From the NCBI RefSeq assembly GCF_005160265.1, contig NZ_CP039865.1:3310828-3374827 (forward strand): 64,000 bases of DNA, in the 5' to 3' direction. This stretch comes from Phreatobacter aquaticus (GTDB lineage: Bacteria; Pseudomonadota; Alphaproteobacteria; Rhizobiales; Phreatobacteraceae). Both the position numbers and the translations under genes were made by a program. Of this stretch, positions 26,078 through 34,871 are shown piece by piece. The notes beneath the pieces are model-generated. The model had not been told where the DNA came from, ran no database searches, and saw nothing but the letters and a program-made list of their open reading frames with translations. Within the stretch, counting starts at the first letter, position 1. Each line of letters starts with the position of its first letter.

Positions 26078-26158
26078 CCCTTTAGCTGCGGTTCATCCGC
26101 CGGCCATTGTCCGGTCATGAAGCCGCTTATGATGGCGAACCTTCAACGGAGCTAGCCC

Positions 26159-26599
26159 ATGCGCGCCATCGGACCGGTTCTCGCTCTCGTTCTCCTGCCC
26201 AGTCTGGCGCTCGCCCAGACGCCCGGCGCGATCCCTGCGCCGCGCGACGTCGATGGACGTTTCGTGCTGCGCGAGACGCCCGAGGGTTTCCTGCGGATGG
26301 ACAGCCGCACCGGCCAGATCTCGCTTTGCGCCCGCCAGAGCGGTGGGCTGACCTGCCGTCTCGTACCAGACGACCGAACCGCGCTCGAGGCCGAGGTTGA
26401 ACGCCTGAAGGCCGAGAATGAAGCGCTGAAGCGGGGAGGGGCGACGGCTCTCGCCAAACCGCCGACCGATGGCACCGCCACGCAACTCCCCAGCGATCAG
26501 GACATCGACCGCGCGCTGTCGATCGCCGAGCGGGTCTGGCGCAAGTTCATGCAGATCATGCGCGACACCGAGCAGGAACAACCGAGCCGCAGGCTTTGA
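26159..26599 (+). CDS. Secreted coiled-coil protein, unknown function
   Basis: A 146-residue protein with a Sec signal (MRAIGPVLALVLLPSLALAQ), a short conserved-looking domain with two cysteines (GQISLCARQ and GLTCRLVPD), a coiled coil at about residues 77-97 (LEAEVERLKAENEALKRG) and an amphipathic C-terminal helix (RALSIAERVWRKFMQIM). I recall similar proteins annotated as hypothetical in Rhizobiales, without a role. CGGAG precedes the start. It is convergent with map, with only seven bases between the stop codons. Confidence 0.75.
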   Translation: MRAIGPVLALVLLPSLALAQTPGAIPAPRDVDGRFVLRETPEGFLRMDSRTGQISLCARQSGGLTCRLVPDDRTALEAEVERLKAENEALKRGGATALAKPPTDGTATQLPSDQDIDRALSIAERVWRKFMQIMRDTEQEQPSRRL

Positions 26600-26606
26600 G
26601 CGCGCC

Positions 26607-27440
26607 TCAGGCCGCTGCCTTGTGCGGCGGCTTGTCGAGGCCCTTGGGCGACAGTGTGAACACTTCCACGCCGGTCTCGGTCACGGCCACGGTGTGCTCG
26701 AACTGGGCCGACAGCGAGCGGTCGCGGGTGACCGCCGTCCAGCCGTCCGAAAGTACTTTCACATGCGGGCGGCCAAGGTTCACCATCGGTTCGATGGTGA
26801 AGAACATGCCGGGCTTCAGCATGGGGCCTTCGCCGGGACGCCCGAGATGGACGACATTCGGCTCGTCATGGAACATCCGACCGAGGCCATGGCCGCAGAA
26901 GTCGCGCACCACGCTCATGTGCTGCGGCTCCACGAAGGACTGGATCGCGTGGCCGACATCGCCGAGCGTCGCGCCAGGCTTCACGGCGGCGACGCCGCGC
27001 ATCAGCGATTCATAGGTGACATCGATCAGGCGCTCGGCGCGCCGCGGAATCTCACCGGCCGTGTACATGCGCGAGGAATCGCCGTGCCAGCCGTCCAGCA
27101 CGAAGGTCACATCGATATTCACGATGTCGCCGTCACGGAACGGTTTCTCATTCGGGATGCCGTGGCAGACGACATGGTTGATCGAGGTGCAGCAGGACTT
27201 CTCGTAGCCGCGATACATCAACGTCGCCGGATAGGCGCCGTGATCCATGGCGAACTCGAACACCAGCTCGTCGATCCGCTCGCTCGGCACGCCGACATCG
27301 ACCTCGTCGACCAGCATGTCGAGGCATTCGGCGACGAGACGTCCGGCCCGCCGCATGCCCTCGAAGGCTGCGGGACCATAGAGCTTGATCTGGCCATTCT
27401 TGCGCATCGGCGCAGTTCCGGCATCGACATAGGTGACCAC
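26607..27440 (-). CDS. map: Methionine aminopeptidase, type I
   Basis: A 277-residue enzyme that removes the initiator methionine from nascent proteins. The five metal ligands of the pita-bread fold are visible: Asp and Asp in NIDVTFVLDGWHGDSS, His in GHGLGRMFHDEP, Glu in FFTIEPMVN and Glu in FEHTVAVTE. The active-site His is in INHVVCHG. I place the start at a GTG (27440) because AGGA lies eight bases upstream; a TTG at 27461 would add seven residues and has no ribosome site. The gene stands alone rather than with secY or rpsB, as it does in some other bacteria. Confidence 0.93.
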   Translation of the reverse strand: MVTYVDAGTAPMRKNGQIKLYGPAAFEGMRRAGRLVAECLDMLVDEVDVGVPSERIDELVFEFAMDHGAYPATLMYRGYEKSCCTSINHVVCHGIPNEKPFRDGDIVNIDVTFVLDGWHGDSSRMYTAGEIPRRAERLIDVTYESLMRGVAAVKPGATLGDVGHAIQSFVEPQHMSVVRDFCGHGLGRMFHDEPNVVHLGRPGEGPMLKPGMFFTIEPMVNLGRPHVKVLSDGWTAVTRDRSLSAQFEHTVAVTETGVEVFTLSPKGLDKPPHKAAA

Positions 27441-27527
27441 GGGCAAATTCCTGAGTTTCAACCGAGATAGGGAATTTGGTCCCGCGGGGCAAGCCTTGCC
27501 GATGGGACAGGCTCGCTGATCGAGAGC

Positions 27528-28103
27528 TCAGGTGCCCTCGATCGGCTCCCGCAGCACCCAGATCTCATCCTCGAACACCCTGATGCCGCCCGGCGCCTCG
27601 TCGTCCGGATCCTCCTGGCGTTCGTGGTAGCCGTGCTCTACCCAGCCTTCTGGCAGGATCAGACCCAGTTCGGCGACCAGGCTTCGCGCTCGCGGGTTCA
27701 GCAAGGTCCAGGTTTGATAGCGATGGGTCCGACGCTCGAAATCGCGGCCATAGGCCGGATCGAGAAAGACACCCACTTCGGACATGAACATGTCCGGCCA
27801 CCCGACCGCGACATAGACGGTGTCACGCGTCCGTGCCTCCGGACGGGCCGCGACCAGGTGCCTGCCGGCCTCAAGCAGCGCCTGCAGCAGTCGCCGCGCA
27901 TAGTCGGGATTTTGCTGCGCCAACGGGACGAGCCGCTGATCCACCGGCAAGTGCCAGTGCTCGCACGGGCGGGATGGGCCACCCGGTCCCGGAAAAGTTC
28001 CGCTGAACGCGGCGGCCCAGTCCTCGACGGCCGCCACATGCTTTTCGGGTTTGCGCAACGGCCGGCTCTTGCCGAAGGATAGGCGGATGACAGGCTTGAC
28101 CAT
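27528..28103 (-). CDS. DUF3916-family protein
   Basis: A 191-residue protein without signal peptide or membrane segment. The central part (WHLPVDQRLV, then DTVYVAVGWPDMFMSEVGVF, then YQTWTLLNP) matches what I recall of the DUF3916 family, known mainly from Firmicutes; function is uncharacterised. The match is from memory and would need a profile search. The start at the ATG 28103 is chosen over a TTG nine codons upstream that lies in the terminator stem. It is separated from the upstream dehydrogenase gene by a hairpin, so probably transcribed separately. Confidence 0.65.
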   Translation of the reverse strand: MVKPVIRLSFGKSRPLRKPEKHVAAVEDWAAAFSGTFPGPGGPSRPCEHWHLPVDQRLVPLAQQNPDYARRLLQALLEAGRHLVAARPEARTRDTVYVAVGWPDMFMSEVGVFLDPAYGRDFERRTHRYQTWTLLNPRARSLVAELGLILPEGWVEHGYHERQEDPDDEAPGGIRVFEDEIWVLREPIEGT

Positions 28104-28128
28104 GGCGGCTCGCAGGACGGCTTGAAGC

Positions 28129-28160
28129 AAGGGGCCCGCGCGATGCGCGCGAGACCCCTT
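28129..28160 (-). terminator. Hairpin after the dehydrogenase gene
   Basis: AAGGGG (28129-28134) pairs with CCCCTT (28155-28160), with an inner GC-rich stem (CGCGC and GCGCG). It sits 10 bases after the minus-strand stop codon at 28171. Only GCTTC follows, so it may be a weak terminator. Confidence 0.55.
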
Positions 28161-28170
28161 CGTCGCCTCG

Positions 28171-29070
28171 TCAGTCGAGAAGGTTCAGCCCGTTCCAGCT
28201 CGCCACCACGTCCGACAGCATCGGCACATATTTGCCGCCCATGCCCTGTGCCTCCGCCATCGCATAATAGTTGCGGACCGCCGCGCCCATGGGATTGGCA
28301 ATGCCGGATGCCTCCGCCATGGCGGCGCAATAGCGCATGTCCTTGTGGGCATTGGCGAGCGTGAAGCGGTGGGCGTTCTCGTCGCGCTCGATCACATATT
28401 TGAAGAAGGTCTGGTAGAAGCCGCAATCCATCCGGCCGCCGCTCAGCACAGCATTCATGGCTTTTGGCGCCACGCCATTGGCCTTGGCAACGGCCAGCGC
28501 CTCGGCATAGAGCGCCGCATAGCCCATCGAGACGAAGTTGTTGACGATCTTCATCGTGTGGCCGGCACCCGTCGGCCCGACATGGACGATGCGGCCGGCA
28601 AAGCACTCGATGACAGGCCGGACGCGCGCGAGATCGGCCTCCGAGCCACCCGCCATCACATCCAACGTGCCCTCCCAGGCTTCCTTCGGCGTGCGCGACA
28701 GGGGCGCATCCAGAAAGGTCACCCCGATCTCGGCAAGCTCCCCGGCGAGCTTGCGGGTCAGCGTCGGTTCCGATGTCGAGCAATCAATGATGGTCAGGCC
28801 CTTGTGGGCGCCGGCCCGAAGACCGTCCGGCCCGTTGACGATCGCTTCGACCTGCGGTGAGCCGGTGACGCACAGCACCACGATGTCGGAGGCCTCCGCG
28901 ATCGCCTTCGCTGATGAGACCTCCTTGGCGCCACGACCGATCAGGTCCTCGACCGGCTTGCGGTTGCGATAGGCCATCACGGTCAGAGGGAAACCCTTCT
29001 CGACGATGTTCTTGGCCATCCCATGGCCCATCAGGCCGACGCCGATAAATCCCACTCGTGCCTTGGTCAT
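28171..29070 (-). CDS. NAD(P)-dependent beta-hydroxyacid dehydrogenase
   Basis: A 299-residue member of the 3-hydroxyisobutyrate / tartronate-semialdehyde / GLYR dehydrogenase family. The Rossmann motif GFIGVGLMGHGMAKN is at residues 7-21. The substrate loop reads DAPLSRTPKEAWEGTL, where classical 3-hydroxyisobutyrate dehydrogenases have DAPVSGG, so specificity is probably different. The catalytic Lys is in GAGHTMKIVNNF. GGGAGA precedes the start. It is divergent from a LacI-type repressor gene with a palindrome between them, which suggests control by that repressor and a role in sugar-acid or hydroxyacid catabolism. Confidence 0.88.
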   Translation of the reverse strand: MTKARVGFIGVGLMGHGMAKNIVEKGFPLTVMAYRNRKPVEDLIGRGAKEVSSAKAIAEASDIVVLCVTGSPQVEAIVNGPDGLRAGAHKGLTIIDCSTSEPTLTRKLAGELAEIGVTFLDAPLSRTPKEAWEGTLDVMAGGSEADLARVRPVIECFAGRIVHVGPTGAGHTMKIVNNFVSMGYAALYAEALAVAKANGVAPKAMNAVLSGGRMDCGFYQTFFKYVIERDENAHRFTLANAHKDMRYCAAMAEASGIANPMGAAVRNYYAMAEAQGMGGKYVPMLSDVVASWNGLNLLD

Positions 29071-29140
29071 GCTCGCTCTCCCTGATGTTGTTTTGCTCAG
29101 TCTAGCGACATGAGCGCGCAAAAGACGAGAGGTGAAACGA

Positions 29141-29170
29141 TTGAATTGGCTTTCAACTTTTGAATTCAAA
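29141..29170. promoter_or_regulatory. Putative LacI-type operator
   Basis: In the 133-base divergent gap a perfect 12-bp palindrome TTTGAATTCAAA (29159-29170) lies beside a second half-related dyad TTGAAttggcTTTCAA (29141 area). The surrounding 70 bases are AT-rich in a GC-rich genome. Position between the dehydrogenase and LacI-family genes fits autoregulation and repression of the dehydrogenase. Confidence 0.65.
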
Positions 29171-29203
29171 CTTTAAGCTGCAGCCTTGGCCGGGAGCTTA
29201 TCC

Positions 29204-30250
29204 ATGTCGCCGCGCATGTCGGATCAAGCGGGTCAGCGGGTGACGCTGCAGCGCATCGCTCACGAACTCGGCGTTTCGACCGCCACGGTGTCTCTAGCGC
29301 TGCGTTCCAGTCCACTTGTGGCGGATGCCACGCGGGACAGGGTGCAATCGGTCGCCCGCGAACTCGGCTATGTCTACAACCGCTCGGCCGCCAGCCTGCG
29401 TACCGCCCGTACCAACATGATCGCGGTCGGCGTCAACGACATCGTCAATCCCTATTTCGGCGAGTTGCTGGCGGCGATCGAGGAGACGCTGGCCGGTTCC
29501 GGCCATACCGTCTTGCTGGGGACCTACTCGGACGATCCCGCCAAGCAGGACCGTGTGCTAAACACGTTGAAGGAATATCGGCCGGACGGGATGATCCTCT
29601 GTCCAGCCAATGGAGCGCTCGCGCCGGGCCTCGCAAATGTTGCCGCCAGCGGCATCCCGATCATCCAGGTGACCCGCGAGATTGCGGATGTCGGGCTGGA
29701 TTTCGTCGGCTCGAATGACGCGATGGCGGCGCGTATCGCGCTCGATCACCTCTATGCGCTGGGACATCGCCGCATTGCCTGCATTGGCGGTACGGACGGG
29801 ATGTCCACCGGCTTCAACCGGCGCCAGGCGTTCGGGGCGTGGATGCGCGAGAAGGGGCTTACGCCCGACCCCCGCCTGGTGGTGGCGGGGCCCCCCACGC
29901 GGCATGCGGGCTTCGAGATCATCCAGCATCTGCTGGACCTCGATGATCCGCCGACGGCTGCGACCTGCATCAACGATCTCACCGCGTTTGGTGTGATGCT
30001 GGGCTTGCGCCATCGTGGTGTGGAACCCGGCCGAGGTTTTTCGGTGGTGGGGTCGGACGATGTCGGCGAGGCCGCGCTCTGGGCGCCAGGGCTCACGACC
30101 GTGGACAATCATCAGGCAGATATCGGACGCCGGGCCTGCGAGCGGGTTCTGGCCCGCATGGTCAATCCGCACCTGCCGGTCGAGCGGATCGTGATCGCGC
30201 CGACGCTGGTCGTGCGGGGGAGCACGGCCAGCGTCGGGTCGTCAGTCTAG
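29204..30250 (+). CDS. LacI-family transcriptional regulator
   Basis: A 348-residue repressor: N-terminal helix-turn-helix with hinge (VTLQRIAHELGVSTATVSLALR, split at the turn, then NRSAASLRTARTNMIAVGV) and a ribose-binding-protein-like effector domain (about 65-345). GGGAG precedes the ATG at 29204. The effector is not deducible. The divergent dehydrogenase and the palindrome in the shared promoter make it a local regulator. It ends 10 bases from the convergent azoR stop codon. Confidence 0.9.
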   Translation: MSPRMSDQAGQRVTLQRIAHELGVSTATVSLALRSSPLVADATRDRVQSVARELGYVYNRSAASLRTARTNMIAVGVNDIVNPYFGELLAAIEETLAGSGHTVLLGTYSDDPAKQDRVLNTLKEYRPDGMILCPANGALAPGLANVAASGIPIIQVTREIADVGLDFVGSNDAMAARIALDHLYALGHRRIACIGGTDGMSTGFNRRQAFGAWMREKGLTPDPRLVVAGPPTRHAGFEIIQHLLDLDDPPTAATCINDLTAFGVMLGLRHRGVEPGRGFSVVGSDDVGEAALWAPGLTTVDNHQADIGRRACERVLARMVNPHLPVERIVIAPTLVVRGSTASVGSSV

Positions 30251-30260
30251 AAGTGGTCGA

Positions 30261-30887
30261 TCAGAAGGTCTTGGCGAGCTCGACGGCCTTGGCTTTGGCT
30301 TCGGTGAGCGAGGCTTCCGCCGAATCCGGCATGGCGGTGTTGATCACCTGGATCGAGTGGATCGTCTCGAACCCGAAGAACTTCAGCATCCACTCGACAT
30401 AGGGCTTCTGGAAGTCGATCGCTTCCGCGCCGGTGCCCGGGCCATAGGCGCCCATGGAGGCGGTGACCACCAGGGCCGGCTTGCCCTTGACCAGGCCGAA
30501 ATAGCCCTGGTCCGGCGACCAGCCGAAGGTCTGGCCCGGCTGGGCGATGACGTCGATATAGTGCTTCAGCACATAAGGAACGCCGAAGTTCCACATCGGG
30601 ACGGAGACGACGATCTTGTCGGCAGCCTTGAAGTGCTCGGCGGCGGCGACAACCTTGCCCCAGGCCTGGGCCTGTTCGGCGGTGAAGTCCTTGCCGCCCA
30701 TGACGGCATATTTCGCGTCGAGGGTCGCGCCGTTGAAGGCCGGCAGGTTGGCGGCCCACAGGTCGAGGACCTCGACCGTGTCGCCGGGATGGGCTGCCTT
30801 GTAGGCGTCGAGGAAGGCGGTCGCGGCCTGGGTGGAATAGGAGCGGCCCTTGCGCGGGCTCGCTTCGATGTAAAGAATCTTGGCCAT
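30261..30887 (-). CDS. azoR: FMN-dependent NADH:quinone/azo reductase
   Basis: A 208-residue flavodoxin-fold reductase of the AzoR family, which reduces azo compounds and quinones by two electrons using NADH and FMN. Typical stretches are EASPRKGRSYST (FMN phosphate site), PMWNFGVPYVLKHYID (isoalloxazine site) and TASMGAYGPGTG. The active form is a homodimer. It is the second gene of a two-gene transcript after the DoxX gene (29-base gap), divergent from a LysR regulator. AzoR-DoxX pairs are commonly linked to quinone or electrophile stress. Confidence 0.92.
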   Translation of the reverse strand: MAKILYIEASPRKGRSYSTQAATAFLDAYKAAHPGDTVEVLDLWAANLPAFNGATLDAKYAVMGGKDFTAEQAQAWGKVVAAAEHFKAADKIVVSVPMWNFGVPYVLKHYIDVIAQPGQTFGWSPDQGYFGLVKGKPALVVTASMGAYGPGTGAEAIDFQKPYVEWMLKFFGFETIHSIQVINTAMPDSAEASLTEAKAKAVELAKTF

Positions 30888-30916
30888 TGTCGTGGTGCTT
30901 TCCTTGAGAGGGACGG

Positions 30917-31357
30917 TCAGGCGGCGCGCAGCGCGGAGCGCGGCGACGACTGCCAGAAGGCGAGGGGACCCGAGCGCAGGGCGAGCGCGCCGTCACCGGC
31001 GAGCGCATGGGCGACCGACGCGACGATCAGGAAGGCGGGATATTCCCAGCCGCCCTTGGGCGCGCTGAACACCCAGCCATTGGGCACGTGGACCATCAGG
31101 GCACCGATCATGATCGGCAGCAGCACGACTGACACCTGCCGGCCATAGAAGCCCGCGATGATCAGAAGGCCGCCGATGATCTCGGCGAAGATGATCGGAG
31201 CGGCGAGGAATGACGGCATGCCCTGCGAGCCGAGGAAGCCGGCAAAGCCCGGGATGGTGAACAGCATGAGCTTCATCAGGCCGTGGGAAACCCACATGGC
31301 GCCAAGAGCAAGCCGGAGGACAAGGAGGCCGTAAGGGCCGGTCTGGGTATCGGTCAT
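30917..31357 (-). CDS. DoxX-family membrane protein
   Basis: A 146-residue protein with four hydrophobic segments, beginning LLVLRLALGAMWVSHGLMKL and containing FAEIIGGLLIIAGFYGR, both typical of the DoxX/SURF4-like family. Family members work with redox enzymes in quinone or thiol stress, but no single biochemical role is established. It is the first gene of the transcript with azoR. Confidence 0.87.
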   Translation of the reverse strand: MTDTQTGPYGLLVLRLALGAMWVSHGLMKLMLFTIPGFAGFLGSQGMPSFLAAPIIFAEIIGGLLIIAGFYGRQVSVVLLPIMIGALMVHVPNGWVFSAPKGGWEYPAFLIVASVAHALAGDGALALRSGPLAFWQSSPRSALRAA

Positions 31358-31449
31358 GGTGGGGGTTCCAACGATTCAAGGTCGAGGCGGCGGGTTGCCG
31401 TCTGGCAGGGAAGATGGGTCGCTAGTCCCCGCAAGTAAATTGACTTCTC

Positions 31450-31467
31450 TGCAATGATTTGCTTGCA
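31450..31467. promoter_or_regulatory. Putative LysR site between doxX and LysR gene
   Basis: Inverted repeat TGCAA (31450-31454) N8 TTGCA (31463-31467) in the divergent gap, 30 bases before the LysR start. A further TGCAC follows at 31472. This fits a LysR autoregulatory site also controlling doxX-azoR. Confidence 0.5.
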
Positions 31468-31496
31468 TCTGTGCACATTGAGACGGAGTGCCTGTG

Positions 31497-32414
31497 ATGA
31501 CACCGCCGCTGGTTTCCTGGGACGACTATCGAACCGTGCTGGCGGTCTCGCTCGCCCGGTCGCTTGGCGGTGCGGCCGAGATGCTCGGCGTCAACCAGTC
31601 GACCGTTTTCCGTCGGCTCGGTGCGATGGAGGAACGCCTCGGTGCGCGGCTCTTCGAGCGCAGCCGCACCGGCTATTCGCTGACCACGGCCGGCGAGGAG
31701 ATGGTCAAGCTCGCCGAGAAGATGGCCGACGAGATCGTCGACTTCGAGCGGCGCCTGACCGGCCATGACCTCAGGCCCCAGGGCGAATTGCGGGTGGCGA
31801 CCAACGACACGCTGGTGGTCCACCTTCTGACCCCGATCTTTGCGTCGTTCCGCAAGCTCTATCCCGGCATCACGCTGGATGTGGTCGTCGGCAACCAGGC
31901 GCTGAACCTCTCCAAGCGCGATGCCGACGTGGCGATCCGCGCCACCGGCGATCCACCGGAGACGCTGGTCGGGCGCAAGCTCGCAGCCATCCACTGGGCG
32001 ATCTATGGCGCCAAAAGCCTCGGGCTCACCGAGCTTGATCCGGTCGACTACCGCTCCCATTCCTGGATCGGCCTGGGTGACAATCTGTCGGGCCTCAAGC
32101 CCGGCCGGTGGATGGCGCAGAATGTCGGCGAGGACCGCATCGGCTGGAAGATCAATACGGTGCTTGGCTTGTCGGAGGCGGTGGCGGAAGGGGCAGGAGT
32201 GGGTCTGTTGCCCTGCTTCATCGCCCAGACCTTCCCGAACCTCGTGCCGCTCTCAGGCATCATGGGGGACTTTTCCAGCCATATCTGGCTGCTGACCCAT
32301 CCGGATCTGCGCAATACCGCCAGGGTGCGGGCCTTCATGGATCATGTGGGGGCTGAAATCGCCAAGAAGCGCACGTCGATCGAGGGCAACCTGGCAATGG
32401 CGCCGCTGACCTGA
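31497..32414 (+). CDS. LysR-family transcriptional regulator
   Basis: A 305-residue LysR-type regulator of the shorter, CrgA-like kind: helix-turn-helix LGGAAEMLGVNQSTVFRRLG at residues 25-44 and effector domain from about 90. The ATG at 31497 is eight bases after GGAG; a GTG three codons earlier is possible. Divergence from doxX-azoR points to regulation of that pair by a quinone or electrophile signal (inference). Confidence 0.88.
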   Translation: MTPPLVSWDDYRTVLAVSLARSLGGAAEMLGVNQSTVFRRLGAMEERLGARLFERSRTGYSLTTAGEEMVKLAEKMADEIVDFERRLTGHDLRPQGELRVATNDTLVVHLLTPIFASFRKLYPGITLDVVVGNQALNLSKRDADVAIRATGDPPETLVGRKLAAIHWAIYGAKSLGLTELDPVDYRSHSWIGLGDNLSGLKPGRWMAQNVGEDRIGWKINTVLGLSEAVAEGAGVGLLPCFIAQTFPNLVPLSGIMGDFSSHIWLLTHPDLRNTARVRAFMDHVGAEIAKKRTSIEGNLAMAPLT

Positions 32415-32599
32415 GGCACGCGGGTGTCGGCACGGCAGACGGATGCCTTATCGCATTCCGCCCGGCCTTAACCGTGCCGCCAGAACCTTTGCCGGAGCAG
32501 GGATTTTCCTGTCATTCGAGGGACATGGATGGCTTGCCTCAGGCGCGGCATCCGCCGATAGTGGCGCGTCTTTTGTCGCCTTCGCGTTGGGAGTTCACC

Positions 32600-33847
32600 A
32601 TGAAGGCCATCATTGTCGGCGGCGGCGTCGGCGGTCTCACCACTGCGCTCATGCTGAAGGAGCGCGGCATCGACTGCGAGATCCACGAACAGGCGAGCGA
32701 GGTGCGCGAGCTCGGCGTCGGCATCAACACGCTGCCGCACGCGATCAAGGAACTCAGCCTGCTCGGCCTCCTGCCGCGGCTGGATGACGTCGCGATCCGC
32801 ACCCACGAACTGATCTATTCCAACCGGTTCGGCCAGGAGATCTGGCGCGAGCCTCGCGGTATCGAAGCGGGCTTCGAAGTACCGCAATTCTCGATCCATC
32901 GCGGCCGGCTGCAGACCGTGATCTACCAGGCCGTGCGCGCGCGGCTCGGTGAAAGCCGCATTTTCACCGGCTCCCGGCTTGGGTCGTGGACGCAGGACGA
33001 AAGCGGCGTCACCGCCTGGTTCTTTGACCGCGAGGGGCGGCATGTGCGCACCGCGCGGGGCGATGTGCTGATCGGCGCCGATGGCATCCATTCCACCGTG
33101 CGCCGTTCGCTCTTCCCCAACGAGGGCCCGCCGGTCTGGAACGGCTTCATGCTCTGGCGCGGTGCGGTCGACTGGCCGGATTTCCTGACCGGCCGTTCGA
33201 TGGTGATTGCCGGCGGCATGGCGGCCAAGCTCGTCGTCTATCCGATCGCCGAGGGTCTCGCTCCCGGCCGCAAGCTCACGAACTGGGCGGTTCTGGCGCG
33301 CATCAGTGAGGGCGGCACGCCGCCGCGCCGCGAGGACTGGTCGCGTCCCGGCCGGTTCGAGGACATGATGCCCTATCTGAAGCGGCTCTCCATTCCCCAC
33401 CTCGACGCCCAGCGGATGATCGAGGCGACGCCCGAGTTCTGGGAATATCCGATGTGCGACCGCGATGCCCTGCCGCGCTGGAGCCATGGCCGCGTGACCC
33501 TGCTCGGCGACGCCGCCCATCCGATGTACCCGGTCGGTTCCAACGGCGCGAGCCAGGCGATCCTCGATGCGCGTTGCCTCGCCGATCTGCTGGTTTCGGC
33601 CGAGCATCCGGTCCAGGCGCTGTGGGCCTATGACCAGGAGCGCCTGCCGGCCACTGCCCAGATTGTCCGCATGAACCGCAAGGGCGGGCCGGAAGGCGTC
33701 ATCGATGCCGTGGAGGAACGCGCGCCCGACGGTTTCACCGACATCGACACCGTGCTGTCGTTCGAGGACCGGAAGGCGATCGTGCGGGGTTATGCCTCGA
33801 CGGCGGGCTTCACGCAGGACAAGGTCAACCGGTCGAAGGCAGCCTGA
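32600..33847 (+). CDS. PhzS-like FAD monooxygenase
   Basis: A 415-residue group A flavin monooxygenase. The dinucleotide motif VGGGVGGLTTALMLKERG is at the N-terminus, DVLIGADGIHSTVR in the middle, and LLGDAAHPMYPVGSNGASQA forms the second FAD site. Segments such as LGVGINTLPHAIKEL, YSNRFGQEIWREPRG, EVPQFSIHRG and GRLTNWAV-like stretches match the phenazine hydroxylase PhzS much better than salicylate or ubiquinone hydroxylases. No phenazine core genes are present here, so the substrate is more likely another aromatic acid. It is followed on the same strand by an EamA exporter gene. GGGAG precedes the start. Confidence 0.87.
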   Translation: MKAIIVGGGVGGLTTALMLKERGIDCEIHEQASEVRELGVGINTLPHAIKELSLLGLLPRLDDVAIRTHELIYSNRFGQEIWREPRGIEAGFEVPQFSIHRGRLQTVIYQAVRARLGESRIFTGSRLGSWTQDESGVTAWFFDREGRHVRTARGDVLIGADGIHSTVRRSLFPNEGPPVWNGFMLWRGAVDWPDFLTGRSMVIAGGMAAKLVVYPIAEGLAPGRKLTNWAVLARISEGGTPPRREDWSRPGRFEDMMPYLKRLSIPHLDAQRMIEATPEFWEYPMCDRDALPRWSHGRVTLLGDAAHPMYPVGSNGASQAILDARCLADLLVSAEHPVQALWAYDQERLPATAQIVRMNRKGGPEGVIDAVEERAPDGFTDIDTVLSFEDRKAIVRGYASTAGFTQDKVNRSKAA

Positions 33848-33916
33848 GCCGAATTGCCCAGACACGTGGCTCGTCTGCCGACATTCGCATGACTTCAGGC
33901 CGGGAGGCCCAGGACC

Positions 33917-34813
33917 ATGACCTCTCGCATGCGTGAAGCGGCTTTGCTGCTCGCGGGCTGTGGCATCGTCCTGGGAATGACTCTGCCGTTGCAGAAGATG
34001 GCGGCGAAGGCCGGCGTCCAGCCGGCATCCTGGGTGTTCGTCATGACGTTCGGGGCGAGCCTGTTCCTGTTGGCTCGTGCGCTCCTCGCCGGTAAGGCAC
34101 CGACACTGACACGGCAGCATCTCGTCTATTACGGCGTGGCCGCGCTCATCTCGTTCGTCATTCCCAATCTGCTCGTCTTCATCTCGATCCCGCGGATCGG
34201 CGCCGGCCTGACCGGCGTGATGTATGCGCTGTCACCCATGACCACGCTGTCCCTGTCGAGCCTCGCACACCGGCGGCTGCCGGACGCCTGGGGGGCCGCC
34301 GGCCTTGGGCTTGGCCTTGCCGGCACGCTGCTGATCATCATTTTCCGGGGAGAGGGCGGTGGTGGGCAATCTGCGGAGATCGCGTGGGTTCTGCTGGCCC
34401 TGCTGATTCCGGTCTTCCTTGCGTCTGGCAACGTCTATCGCGGCATGTTCTGGCCCGAAGGGTCCGATCCAGCGGCGTTGGCGGCCGCGACCAACATAGC
34501 CGCCGCCGGCATGCTGCTGGTCGCGGTCTTTGCGGGCGGCGAGGGATGGGACGGTTTGCGGGTCGTCGCCTTCGTGCCTGCGCTGATCGTGACGCAGATC
34601 GTCGCGACCGCGATCATGCTGGCCATGTTCTTCCGCCTGCAGCAGGTCGGCGGGGCCGTCTATCTCAGCCAGATCGGCTATGTCGCGGCGGCGGTCGGAC
34701 TCATCGCCGGAACGCTGGTGCTGGGCGAGCGCTATCCGCTAGCGACCTGGCTCGGTGCGCTGGTGGTCGTGGCCGGCGTCGCGCTGGTCACCTGGTCGCA
34801 GGCGCGACGGTAG
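33917..34813 (+). CDS. EamA/DMT-family transporter
   Basis: A 298-residue protein with ten predicted membrane helices in two EamA halves (drug/metabolite transporter superfamily), for example VMYALSPMTTLSLSSLAHRR at the end of the first half and LVLGERYPLATWLGALVVVA in the second. Such proteins usually export amino acids or metabolites; the cargo here is unknown. GGAGG precedes the start. It may share a transcript with the PhzS-like gene 69 bases upstream. Confidence 0.88.
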   Translation: MTSRMREAALLLAGCGIVLGMTLPLQKMAAKAGVQPASWVFVMTFGASLFLLARALLAGKAPTLTRQHLVYYGVAALISFVIPNLLVFISIPRIGAGLTGVMYALSPMTTLSLSSLAHRRLPDAWGAAGLGLGLAGTLLIIIFRGEGGGGQSAEIAWVLLALLIPVFLASGNVYRGMFWPEGSDPAALAAATNIAAAGMLLVAVFAGGEGWDGLRVVAFVPALIVTQIVATAIMLAMFFRLQQVGGAVYLSQIGYVAAAVGLIAGTLVLGERYPLATWLGALVVVAGVALVTWSQARR

Positions 34814-34825
34814 CGATCAACGAAA

Positions 34826-34853
34826 AGCGCGGCGCCGTTACCGACGCCGCGCT
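34826..34853 (-). terminator. Terminator between convergent genes
   Basis: Nine-bp stem AGCGCGGCG (34826-34834) and CGCCGCGCT (34845-34853). On the minus strand it is followed by TTTTCG, so it mainly serves the cupin gene. It may also end the opposing EamA transcript. Confidence 0.75.
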
Positions 34854-34871
34854 GCTCAGTCTCAATGACGA

